Below, one piece after another: positions 6,291 to 10,958 of a stretch of DNA of 10,958 bases. The notes under the pieces are model-generated. The model ran no database searches and was not told the DNA's origin. It saw only the letters and a program-made list of their open reading frames with translations. The position numbers and the translations under genes are program-made. The stretch is from Promethearchaeum sp. (GTDB lineage Archaea; Asgardarchaeota; Lokiarchaeia; Sigyniarchaeales; Promethearchaeaceae): assembly GCA_030611625.1 (NCBI GenBank), contig JAUWPK010000077.1, positions 1 through 10,958 on the forward strand, written 5' to 3'. Every line of letters begins with the position of its first letter. The first letter of the stretch is position 1.

Positions 6291-6830
6291 TCAAAATTTA
6301 AATCCACAAGCATGGCAAAATTTAACATTAGGATCATCATGTTCTTTGCCACAAAACGGGCATTTCTTCTTATTAACTTGAGGTTTGGCTACCTTTTTAA
6401 TAATTTTGCTCCGAATCGGTTTTTCTGATACTATCTTTCGATTAATCTTGAAGTTTAACAACCCTTTCTTCTTTGTTTCCACCTTCTTGGGAGTTATTTC
6501 AGGCTTGATTTCTGTTTTCACAAGAGTTGTTTCAGGTATATATTGTGTAAATTCTTCTTTAATTCTAATTTCTGGTTGTTTAACTAATTCGGGTTTGATT
6601 TCTGTTTTAAGGATTGTGGGTTCAGGGTTTGGTTGAGAAACTTCTTCTTTGATTACAATTTCTGTTTGTTTACGTAATTCAGATTTGATCTCTGGTTTAA
6701 GGATTGTGGATTCAGGGATTGGTTGAGAAAAGTATTTTTTAGATGCAATTTCTTTATTAAGTAGATATAATCCATATAAAACAAAAAACATTCCAATTAC
6801 ATCCACCCACGGTGCTACTGATAGGAACAT
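6291..6830 (-). CDS. Membrane-anchored repeat protein with C-terminal zinc ribbon
   Basis: From the first ATG this frame gives 179 residues: a hydrophobic N-terminus (about 3-24), three copies of a 30-residue Pro/Glu/Lys/Ile-rich unit (35-64, 65-94 and a shorter one from 95 to about 118), a very basic linker and a C-terminal zinc ribbon (C157/C160 in CPFCGKEH and C172/C175 in FCHACGFKF). Such zinc ribbons are common in archaeal membrane-associated proteins of unknown role. The ATG has no ribosome-binding site. The frame also stays open upstream for 20 more codons, reading IVESKLPHYIENSSKIILFG, up to a run of 13 A where the preceding membrane gene stops. One added A would join the two frames into a protein of about 335 residues. 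I think this is the C-terminal half of that gene. Confidence 0.7.
   Translation of the reverse strand: MFLSVAPWVDVIGMFFVLYGLYLLNKEIASKKYFSQPIPESTILKPEIKSELRKQTEIVIKEEVSQPNPEPTILKTEIKPELVKQPEIRIKEEFTQYIPETTLVKTEIKPEITPKKVETKKKGLLNFKINRKIVSEKPIRSKIIKKVAKPQVNKKKCPFCGKEHDDPNVKFCHACGFKF
6477..6728 (-). repeat. In-frame 90-base tandem repeat (30-residue protein repeat)
   Basis: Two full units and one partial unit encode variants of SQPIPESTILKPEIK followed by a Glu/Lys/Ile segment ending KEE. The repetition is also visible in the DNA, so the units are either recently duplicated or kept alike by unequal exchange. They probably form an extended, stiff linker between the membrane and the zinc ribbon. 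Confidence 0.7.
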
Positions 6831-6902
6831 TCCAAATAAAATAATCTTAGAAGAATTTTCAATATAGTGCGGTAGTTTCGATTCAACTATTTTTTTTTTT
6901 TT
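6831..6902 (-). other. Homopolymer frame break: 13-A run plus 20-codon open extension
   Basis: The coding strand has 13 A at 6902-6890, followed at once by TAG, which ends the upstream membrane gene. In the frame of the downstream gene, positions 6890-6831 are fully open and code for 20 protein-like residues ending in the hydrophobic IILFG. The frames would fuse if the run had 14 A (or 11). This may be a sequencing indel, a mutation, or a true slippage site. Confidence 0.65.
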
Positions 6903-7297
6903 AAAGTAGATAGCACCAATAAGTATCCGAATGCTATAGAAACAAATTTTAAAAATCTAATAAAAGGGGTTATATCCCATGAAATAAAAATCAAGAAATT
7001 TGATAAGAATGAAAGTATGTTCAAACTATTCAATAATATGTAGAAATTCTTTAACTTGGGAACTCCATCTTTAATTAACATAAAAAGTCTAATTAAACTA
7101 TTTAGATATAGAAAAGAACTTAAAACAATTAGAAGAAATATCAAAATTATTATGTAATTTGGATCAAAGAACAGATGTATATTAGAAAAATAATCTATTA
7201 AGTGGCATAAATAGCCCAAAATCAAAAAACAATTTATAATTATATTTATATTAAAATTTCTGTTAAATTTTCTGCTTCTGCTTCTAATGGAATCCAT
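6887..7297 (-). CDS. Small multi-pass membrane protein, probably the N-terminal half of a split gene
   Basis: The protein has 136 residues with a short basic N-terminus (RSRSRKFNR) and four hydrophobic segments at about 17-35, 48-73, 85-106 and 112-131. The loop RLFMLIKDGVPKLKN between the second and third is basic, which suggests that it faces the cytoplasm. The protein ends in four lysines read from a run of 13 A just before TAG. That is a suspicious end, because the next gene's frame is open straight across the junction and has no start signal of its own. A TATA box 25 bases upstream of the ATG implies a leaderless transcript. I do not recognise a family. The joined product would be a membrane protein with about five or six segments, a repeat linker and a cytoplasmic zinc ribbon. 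Confidence 0.65.
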   Translation of the reverse strand: MDSIRSRSRKFNRNFNINIIINCFLILGYLCHLIDYFSNIHLFFDPNYIIILIFLLIVLSSFLYLNSLIRLFMLIKDGVPKLKNFYILLNSLNILSFLSNFLIFISWDITPFIRFLKFVSIAFGYLLVLSTLKKKK

Positions 7298-7316
7298 TAT
7301 TTCTTGTGCTTTCGTG

Positions 7317-7325
7317 ATATTTATA
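7317..7325 (-). promoter_or_regulatory. TATA box for the membrane gene
   Basis: On the minus strand TATAAATAT is centred about 25 bases before the ATG at 7297, which fits a leaderless start. Confidence 0.55.
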
Positions 7326-7419
7326 CGTTGATTATTTTCAATGATAAATCAGTCCTTAGTAATATATCCGATGAACGGTTTAATAAATGACTACTATGGT
7401 CTGAGTGACATATAAGTAG

Positions 7420-7427
7420 AAAAAAAA
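7420..7427 (-). terminator. Oligo-T terminator after ESCRT-III
   Basis: Eight A on the plus strand (T on the transcript side) lie 23 bases beyond the ESCRT-III stop codon. They sit between that gene and the promoter of the next minus-strand gene. Confidence 0.45.
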
Positions 7428-7450
7428 GTGTTTTTATGAAATTTAAGAAG

Positions 7451-8104
7451 TTAAACATCCAATTCTTTTCTGAGTTTATCAATCTCATCTTTCAACTTGT
7501 CTTTACTGCGCACATCACTGGTTTCCTCGGCACCATCGTAAAGTGACATGCTTTCCACATGCTCCGCTTCAGGTGTATCGGGTAACTGACCTGCGTCCTC
7601 AAGCATCAACTCCGTCTCAAGCTGAGCTAGTTCATCGTCAATATCAATACCCATATCTGTTTCAGGATCTCCAGCGAATAATTCACCAGCTTCATTAATT
7701 TGCTCAATGCTATCTTCTGCTTCTTCAGTTATTTCTAGCGCCCGTTCTGCGTTAACAGTGCTTGCAACATTCTTTAATTCGCTTGCTGAAGCTTCCATTG
7801 TTCCCGCTACTTCGCCTATAACGCCAGCTTGTTCTAGTGCATCAAGATGTCTTTCGCTTCGCATTATCATTGCATTATACTGCAAAATTTTTTGTTGATA
7901 TTGTTTATATCTTACTAACATAGTTTTGGATGCTTGACGGTTTCCAGTTTTTAGAAATTTTTTGGCTTTAGTTTTACACAATTGGGCCTTGTGTTCGTAA
8001 TCTTTGATTTTCATGTCCAATTTGTGTGTTAGCGTTTTTAAACGTGCTTCAGTTGTGAGTTTATCAACTTTTTTTCTTTTCGGAAAGAGTTTATCGAATA
8101 CCAT
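7451..8104 (-). CDS. ESCRT-III subunit, Snf7 family (Vps20/32/60 type)
   Basis: This 217-residue protein would polymerise on membranes to constrict and cut them. It begins with a basic MVFDKLFPKRKK. A long helical hairpin follows (about 14-92), with many Lys/Arg and the segment RYKQYQQKILQYN typical of Snf7 helices. After a short helix around residues 100-118 (VAGTMEASASELKNV), the acidic part contains IDDELAQLETEL (about 155-166), the counterpart of the DExEL segment of CHMP4-like proteins. The C-terminus has LPDTPEAE (174-181), reminiscent of a type 2 MIT-interacting motif, and ends in a charged helix, LKDEIDKLRKELDV, which could bind Vps4. The length fits the family. Asgard archaea carry such proteins as relatives of eukaryotic CHMP4-7. 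Its GC content is clearly above that of its neighbours. No Vps4 or ESCRT-II gene lies in the window. Confidence 0.85.
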   Translation of the reverse strand: MVFDKLFPKRKKVDKLTTEARLKTLTHKLDMKIKDYEHKAQLCKTKAKKFLKTGNRQASKTMLVRYKQYQQKILQYNAMIMRSERHLDALEQAGVIGEVAGTMEASASELKNVASTVNAERALEITEEAEDSIEQINEAGELFAGDPETDMGIDIDDELAQLETELMLEDAGQLPDTPEAEHVESMSLYDGAEETSDVRSKDKLKDEIDKLRKELDV

Positions 8105-8114
8105 GTTTTATATT

Positions 8115-8120
8115 AACCTT
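8115..8120 (-). promoter_or_regulatory. Possible ribosome-binding site of ESCRT-III
   Basis: AAGGTT on the minus strand lies ten bases before the ATG at 8104. It is a weak match. However, no TATA box sits 26 bases upstream, so this gene probably has a leader, unlike its neighbours. Confidence 0.35.
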
Positions 8121-8159
8121 CATTTCAAAATTAATTCTTCTAATATGTTAATGTAATTG

Positions 8160-8230
8160 AGATTCTTAAAAATATTTGTGGGCGCCAGTCCTTAATACAT
8201 ACCTAAAAATAAAAATATTTTTCAGAATCT
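8160..8230. repeat. 18-base inverted repeat between ESCRT-III and vapB
   Basis: The left arm at 8160-8177 and the right arm at 8213-8230 are reverse complements in 17 of 18 positions. Read outward on each strand, both say AAATATTTTTnAGAATCT. The 35-base centre holds a rare GC patch, GGGCGCC, at 8180-8186. The divergent intergenic position suggests a shared regulator site or two divergent promoter elements; a small mobile-element remnant is an alternative. Confidence 0.55.
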
Positions 8231-8283
8231 GATCGATTTTATGGTAAAACACATTAAAAGAATATCAGATAATGAAAAGAGAG

Positions 8284-8295
8284 AAATATATATAT
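8284..8295 (+). promoter_or_regulatory. TATA box for vapB
   Basis: AAATATATATAT is preceded by the purine-rich AAAAGAGAG, which suits a TFB-recognition element. It is centred about 27 bases before the ATG at 8317, so the vapB transcript is probably leaderless. Confidence 0.6.
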
Positions 8296-8316
8296 GAGTA
8301 TTCATATGTATAGTGT

Positions 8317-8550
8317 ATGCCATCAAAAAATATTTCTATTAAGAAAGAGATATATCATAAATTAGAATTATTTAAAAACGAAAATGAAAGCTTTTCAGGT
8401 GTAATTGACAGATTAATTTGCAAGAGTTTGGAAGATCGGGACATTAATAAATGTTTTGGACTATGGAAGGATTTAACTAATAATGAGATCATAGAAATTA
8501 AATCCCACAATCAAAACATGCGCAAAAAATTTGCAGAACGATTTAGCTGA
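8317..8550 (+). CDS. vapB: VapB-type antitoxin
   Basis: This 77-residue protein resembles the archaeal VapB antitoxins of the DUF217 type. It has an N-terminal strand NISIKKEIYHKLELFK leading into a first helix, then the signature-like ENESFSGVIDRLI, followed by a flexible charged tail that would lie in the toxin's active-site groove. The N-terminal part probably dimerises and binds DNA at its own promoter. The PIN-domain toxin gene follows 52 bases downstream in the same direction. That gap is longer than in most such pairs, where the genes overlap, and it contains a TATA-like word. The start is supported by the TATA box at -27 and the absence of a ribosome-binding site. Confidence 0.8.
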   Translation: MPSKNISIKKEIYHKLELFKNENESFSGVIDRLICKSLEDRDINKCFGLWKDLTNNEIIEIKSHNQNMRKKFAERFS

Positions 8551-8556
8551 GCATAA

Positions 8557-8565
8557 TTTATAATA
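8557..8565 (+). promoter_or_regulatory. Possible separate promoter for vapC
   Basis: TTTATAATA lies in the 52-base gap between vapB and vapC, about 40 bases before the vapC ATG. It is followed by an (AAT)n tract at 8570-8583, nine A, and AGGAAG at 8594-8599, which may serve as a ribosome-binding site. Confidence 0.35.
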
Positions 8566-8602
8566 CGACAATAATAATAATAAAAAAAAATACAGGAAGA
8601 AA

Positions 8603-9028
8603 ATGATATTTTTAGATTCAGATATTAGCATTGATATATTACGTGGTGATATTGATTTACCTCAACTAGTTGAGAAATATTCTAAATCTCAATTAGCAAT
8701 TGCTTCCCCTACATATTTTGAAATATATAATGGGATATATTATTTTAAATATACTAAAAAGAATAAATCTAAAGAATTTATAAAAAAAATGGAACAATCT
8801 GTCGATATGCTAGTTAATAATACCCATATGTTCCCTTTAACAATGTTTTCTGCAAAAAAAGGATCAGAAATATATAATAAACTTATTGGAGAAGGAAAAG
8901 AGATTGATCCTTTTGACTGTTTAATTGCAGGAGTAATTTTTGAAAATGAATATAACTCTATTCTAACAAACAACATCTCTCATTTTAATAGAATAGAAGG
9001 ATTGAAAATTTTTAAACTAGAAAATTAA
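8603..9028 (+). CDS. vapC: VapC-type PIN-domain ribonuclease toxin
   Basis: This 141-residue PIN-domain protein matches the usual VapC length. The metal-binding acidic residues are in place: D5 (and D7) in MIFLDSD, E40 in SPTYFEIYNG, and D102/D105 in IDPFDCLIAG. The C-terminal LTNNISHFNRIEGL is the familiar end of VapC toxins, with N123/N124 where many relatives have an Asn or Asp. VapC enzymes cut tRNA or rRNA in a Mg2+- or Mn2+-dependent way and are held inactive by VapB; the particular target cannot be read from the sequence. AGGAAG at 8594-8599 is its likely ribosome-binding site. The reading frame is intact, so the pair could be functional. Confidence 0.85.
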   Translation: MIFLDSDISIDILRGDIDLPQLVEKYSKSQLAIASPTYFEIYNGIYYFKYTKKNKSKEFIKKMEQSVDMLVNNTHMFPLTMFSAKKGSEIYNKLIGEGKEIDPFDCLIAGVIFENEYNSILTNNISHFNRIEGLKIFKLEN

Positions 9029-9032
9029 AAAA

Positions 9033-9266
9033 TCATCTGGTTAGCAGATCTAACTTATTATGGTTATTTTCTTCGGTTTTTTCAACAATTTTGGTAGGTA
9101 AATGTATCGCAAATTCACAGAATTTACCTCCCATGATAACAGAATCCAGTAATTCCACATCTACGGGACATTCCAGCACACCTTCCCAGAAATTCTTGAT
9201 AAATCCTCCGCTACAGTTGCAGAAAATGGGTTTTATAAAAATAATCGATAAGGAAAATCCCCGAAT
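9033..9266 (-). pseudogene. C-terminal remnant of a broken gene (V4R-like pattern)
   Basis: This strand is open for 77 codons from just after a TAG (9267-9269) to a TGA at 9033-9035, but it has no start codon or ribosome-binding site. The translation looks like the end of a soluble enzyme or ligand-binding domain: PIFCNCSGGFIKNFWEG, then CPVDVELLDSVIMGG and KFCEFAIHLP. The arrangement (Cys cluster, Gly, PVxVE, then G-x-x-C-x-F before a final strand) recalls the C-terminus of V4R-like or amino-thiazoline-hydrolase-like proteins; which family is uncertain. The in-frame sequence upstream of the TAG, including an ATG at 9282-9284, shows no further resemblance. I read it as a truncated pseudogene. 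It lies tail to tail with vapC. Confidence 0.5.
9067..9082 (+). terminator. Possible terminator of vapBC
   Basis: A TTTT and a TTTTTT run separated by six bases lie 39-54 bases beyond the vapC stop. They also code within the remnant on the other strand, so the assignment is weak. Confidence 0.22.
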
Positions 9267-9295
9267 CTAAAAAAAAATCCACATTTTATCAAATT

Positions 9296-9538
9296 CTAAA
9301 GTAGATATATATCATTATCATCAAGATCATTAAATGTAGCATTTTGATCATATGAAGTATTTTTAAATCTCTTAAATCTTTCAATGATTTTCTCCGCTTT
9401 CTCAGGATTTAACATGGGAGTCGATGATGCAAGTGCTAGAATTCCTTCAAAATTTTGGGTAGAAAATTTTAAGCACAAATCAAGTGTTTCTTGTTGTGTT
9501 ATTTTCCAACCTAGCCTTAAAATTAATTTTGTTTGCAT
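9296..9538 (-). CDS. Small ribbon-helix-helix-like protein with a damaged or unusual start
   Basis: From the ATG at 9538 the product has 80 residues. However, the frame continues upstream to codons for VIKISNKKLIDD, which together with MQTKLILRLGWKITQQETLD read as strand, helix, turn, helix: the plan of a ribbon-helix-helix antitoxin-like protein. A strong ribosome-binding site GGGAGG (9579-9574) is placed correctly for an ATA codon at 9565-9563, not for the ATG 35 bases away. The original start may have mutated from ATG to ATA, the gene may use a rare AUA start, or only the shorter form is made. The C-terminal part is acidic (DLDDNDIYLL). No toxin gene follows; instead there is the remnant of another gene. 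The family call is by pattern only. Confidence 0.5.
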   Translation of the reverse strand: MQTKLILRLGWKITQQETLDLCLKFSTQNFEGILALASSTPMLNPEKAEKIIERFKRFKNTSYDQNATFNDLDDNDIYLL

Positions 9539-9573
9539 ATCATCAATTAATTTTTTATTTGATATTTTAATAA

Positions 9574-9579
9574 CCTCCC
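9574..9579 (-). promoter_or_regulatory. Ribosome-binding site lacking a standard start codon
   Basis: GGGAGG on the minus strand is followed eight bases later by ATA in frame with the small ribbon-helix-helix-like gene. No ATG, GTG or TTG exists in that frame between it and the ATG at 9538. Confidence 0.55.
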
Positions 9580-9589
9580 TATAATAATA

Positions 9590-9597
9590 TTATATTA
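9590..9597 (+). promoter_or_regulatory. Possible TATA box for the DHQS gene
   Basis: TTATATTA is centred near 9593, which predicts a transcript start near 9620. That is downstream of the ATG at 9612 and argues for the TTG start at 9648. The same AT-rich stretch may also serve the divergent small gene. Confidence 0.35.
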
Positions 9598-9611
9598 TTG
9601 CTATTTTTATT

Positions 9612-10793
9612 ATGTTATTTTACATTTTTGACTCTTGGTGGAGAAAATTGCGCAGAATAATTATAAATCTTGATGATTTAAAATCGGAAGACCAAAAAAA
9701 TTCGATGATTCAAGCTGCTTTTAATCAAGATTTTTTAAATTTTAAAACCAGTGGAAAATTTGGCGAAAAATTGGTAAAAATTCAAAGATGCGTTGTTTAT
9801 TCTATCGATTTAACCATAAAAGGAATTATTCCGATTTTAAATCAAGAGGAAAAGGATAAAATTAACAAATTCCTTGAAAAACCAACTACTTTTGGTGTTT
9901 TCTTAGATATTTCATCAAAAGAACAAGAAAATTTGGCAGTTTCCTTAGCAAGACAGGGCACATCGTTCATAATTTGCAAACACACAAATTGGAAGGTAAT
10001 CCCTTTTGAAAACTTAATTGCTAAATTTAATTCCATGGATTGTGAAATTTATGCTGAGGTAGGGGCCTCGCTTATTGACGCAGAGCTTCTTCTACATACG
10101 TTGGAAATTGGTGTAGACGGGCTGATATTTTCTCCGAATAGTGAAAATGATTTAATTGAGCTTAAAAAATTACTAAAAACATCCCAACCACTAAAATTAG
10201 AAAGTGCTACAATAAAAAAAATAACTCCCATACCTGAAGCAGATCGCGTGTGTGTTGATACTTCTTCAATCTTAAAACCCGGTGAGGGGATGTTGGTTGG
10301 AAATACCGCCAGGGGTTTTATCCTGGTTCATGCAGAAGTATTTGATTCCGAATTCGTAAAATCCCGACCATTTCGAGTAAATGCTGGGGATGTTTCAGAA
10401 TATATTTTGGTTCCAGCCGATGATTCAGAAATTTCAACTGAAAATAAAATCAGAACACAAACAAAGTATCTATCGGAATTGCAATCGGGAGATAAAGTTC
10501 TTGTTGTTGATAAACAGGGAAATTCTCGAATTGTTTCTGTTGGAAGAGTTAAGATTGAAACTCGACCTATGCTTTTAATTGATTTGGAAGTGTTTAAAGA
10601 AGAAAATCAGATTAAAAAAACCGTTTCTCTTAAAGTAATTCTTCAAAATGCCGAAACAGTAATGGTAATAGGTACAGATGGGTTGCCAATTTCGGTTCCG
10701 AAGTTAAACGTAGGTGATAAAATCCTGGTTAATTTGGGTCCTGGTGCAACTCACTTTGGGATAAAAATCAAAGAGCAGATCATTGAGAAGTAA
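9612..10793 (+). CDS. 3-dehydroquinate synthase II
   Basis: This is the archaeal enzyme (AroB', EC 1.4.1.24) that converts 2-amino-3,7-dideoxy-D-threo-hept-6-ulosonate to 3-dehydroquinate by an NAD-dependent oxidative deamination, feeding the shikimate pathway to aromatic amino acids. Hallmarks: EIYAEVGASLIDAELLLHTL (145-164) with GVDGLIFSPN (167-176), then ADRVCVDTSSILKPGEGMLV (210-229), GNTARGFILVHAEVF, SRPFRVNAGDVSEYILVPAD (251-270) and VGRVKIETRPMLLIDLE. The longest frame has 393 residues, but the first 12 (MLFYIFDSWWRK) look unlike the family. A TTG at 9648 behind GGTGGAG gives 381 residues and starts MRRIIINL, closer to the length of known members. It stands alone here, with no other shikimate gene visible in the window. 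Confidence 0.92.
   Translation: MLFYIFDSWWRKLRRIIINLDDLKSEDQKNSMIQAAFNQDFLNFKTSGKFGEKLVKIQRCVVYSIDLTIKGIIPILNQEEKDKINKFLEKPTTFGVFLDISSKEQENLAVSLARQGTSFIICKHTNWKVIPFENLIAKFNSMDCEIYAEVGASLIDAELLLHTLEIGVDGLIFSPNSENDLIELKKLLKTSQPLKLESATIKKITPIPEADRVCVDTSSILKPGEGMLVGNTARGFILVHAEVFDSEFVKSRPFRVNAGDVSEYILVPADDSEISTENKIRTQTKYLSELQSGDKVLVVDKQGNSRIVSVGRVKIETRPMLLIDLEVFKEENQIKKTVSLKVILQNAETVMVIGTDGLPISVPKLNVGDKILVNLGPGATHFGIKIKEQIIEK
9637..9643 (+). promoter_or_regulatory. Ribosome-binding site that favours the TTG start of DHQS
   Basis: GGTGGAG lies four bases (six from its GGTGG core) before the in-frame TTG at 9648. The ATG at 9612 has no comparable site. Confidence 0.5.
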
Positions 10794-10822
10794 TTATTGA
10801 TTAGATACTATAAATTTGTCCA

Positions 10823-10834
10823 ATTTTTATTTTA
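10823..10834 (+). terminator. T-rich terminator after DHQS
   Basis: ATTTTTATTTTA lies 30 bases after the DHQS stop in a long T-rich spacer between convergent genes. This is typical of archaeal oligo-T termination. Confidence 0.4.
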
Positions 10835-10866
10835 ATGAATTTATTAGTTTAATTTTTAAGAAATTT

Positions 10867-10956
10867 TTATTTCAAAGACATAGTAGTTCTGTGATTTGTT
10901 TTTCTTAAGCGATCTTTATACAATTTTTTTTCAATTTTTTCACATTCTTCCGAATT
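10867..10956 (-). CDS. C-terminal end of a gene entering from the right edge
   Basis: On the minus strand the frame starting at 10956 is open to TAA at 10869-10867. It encodes 29 residues beginning NSEECEKIEKKLYKDRLRKT and ending MSLK. The charged, helical composition and the frame running off the edge suggest a real gene. The other two frames stop early. No family can be named from so short a piece. It is convergent with DHQS. Confidence 0.45.
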   Translation of the reverse strand, partial: NSEECEKIEKKLYKDRLRKTNHRTTMSLK

Positions 10957-10958
10957 CT

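Noticed and set aside
9096..9129. 8-base inverted repeat AGGTAAAT/ATTTACCT as a possible regulatory hairpin
   Set aside because: Both arms fall inside the coding remnant on the minus strand and are explained by its codons; the loop is long.
9267..9538. Idea that the small gene and the C-terminal remnant are one gene broken by a frameshift at the nine-base T run (9269-9277 region)
   Set aside because: The upstream product ends in its own acidic tail and stop 19 bases before the run, and changing the run length does not join the frames into a sensible protein.
1..10958. CRISPR array, rRNA, tRNA or insertion-sequence transposase
   Set aside because: No regularly spaced repeats, no tRNA-like folds and no transposase motifs were seen on either strand.

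Overview
The window is very AT-rich, gene-dense and has no introns or RNA genes that I can see. It looks archaeal, and most likely from an Asgard archaeon of the Lokiarchaeia kind. Three things support this. A Snf7-type ESCRT-III protein is encoded at 7451-8104. An archaeal type II 3-dehydroquinate synthase is encoded at 9612-10793. Several start codons sit about 26 bases downstream of a TATA box, with no room for a leader. The lineage call rests mainly on the ESCRT-III gene and the low GC content; a marker-gene tree would settle it.

Layout. (1) 1-1267 (+): the end of an unknown gene, then three small tightly packed genes of unknown function, the middle one with a possible helix-turn-helix. 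(2) 1268-3010 (-): a two-gene mobile-element module made of a ribbon-helix-helix/winged-helix regulator overlapping a tyrosine recombinase with all its catalytic residues. Related short sequences lie in inverted orientation at both ends of the module. Together, 1-3010 is the likeliest integrated-element part of the window. (3) 3068-5011 (+): a large protein with N-terminal zinc-binding CxxC pairs, a helical region, a PH/GRAM-like domain, an Asn/Gln/Pro-rich disordered stretch and a SHOCT-like tail. (4) 5034-6239 (-): a glycoside hydrolase family 57 enzyme. (5) 6291-7297 (-): two reading frames that are probably one membrane/zinc-ribbon gene, split by a run of 13 A. (6) 7451-8104 (-): ESCRT-III of the Vps20/32/60 lineage. 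(7) 8317-9028 (+): a VapBC toxin-antitoxin pair, divergent from ESCRT-III; an 18-base near-perfect inverted repeat lies between them. (8) 9033-9580 (-): remnants, namely a small ribbon-helix-helix-like gene with a good ribosome-binding site but no standard start codon, and the C-terminal piece of a broken gene. (9) 9612-10793 (+): 3-dehydroquinate synthase II. (10) 10867-10956 (-): the last codons of a gene that enters from the right edge.

How they fit together: core cell-biology and metabolic genes (ESCRT-III, the PH/zinc protein, GH57, DHQS II) are interspersed with accessory material (recombinase module, toxin-antitoxin pair, gene debris). The most notable points are the probable homopolymer-split membrane gene, the unusual zinc/PH/SHOCT protein close to ESCRT-III, the outward-pointing inverted repeat between ESCRT-III and vapBC, and the recombinase module with matching end sequences.
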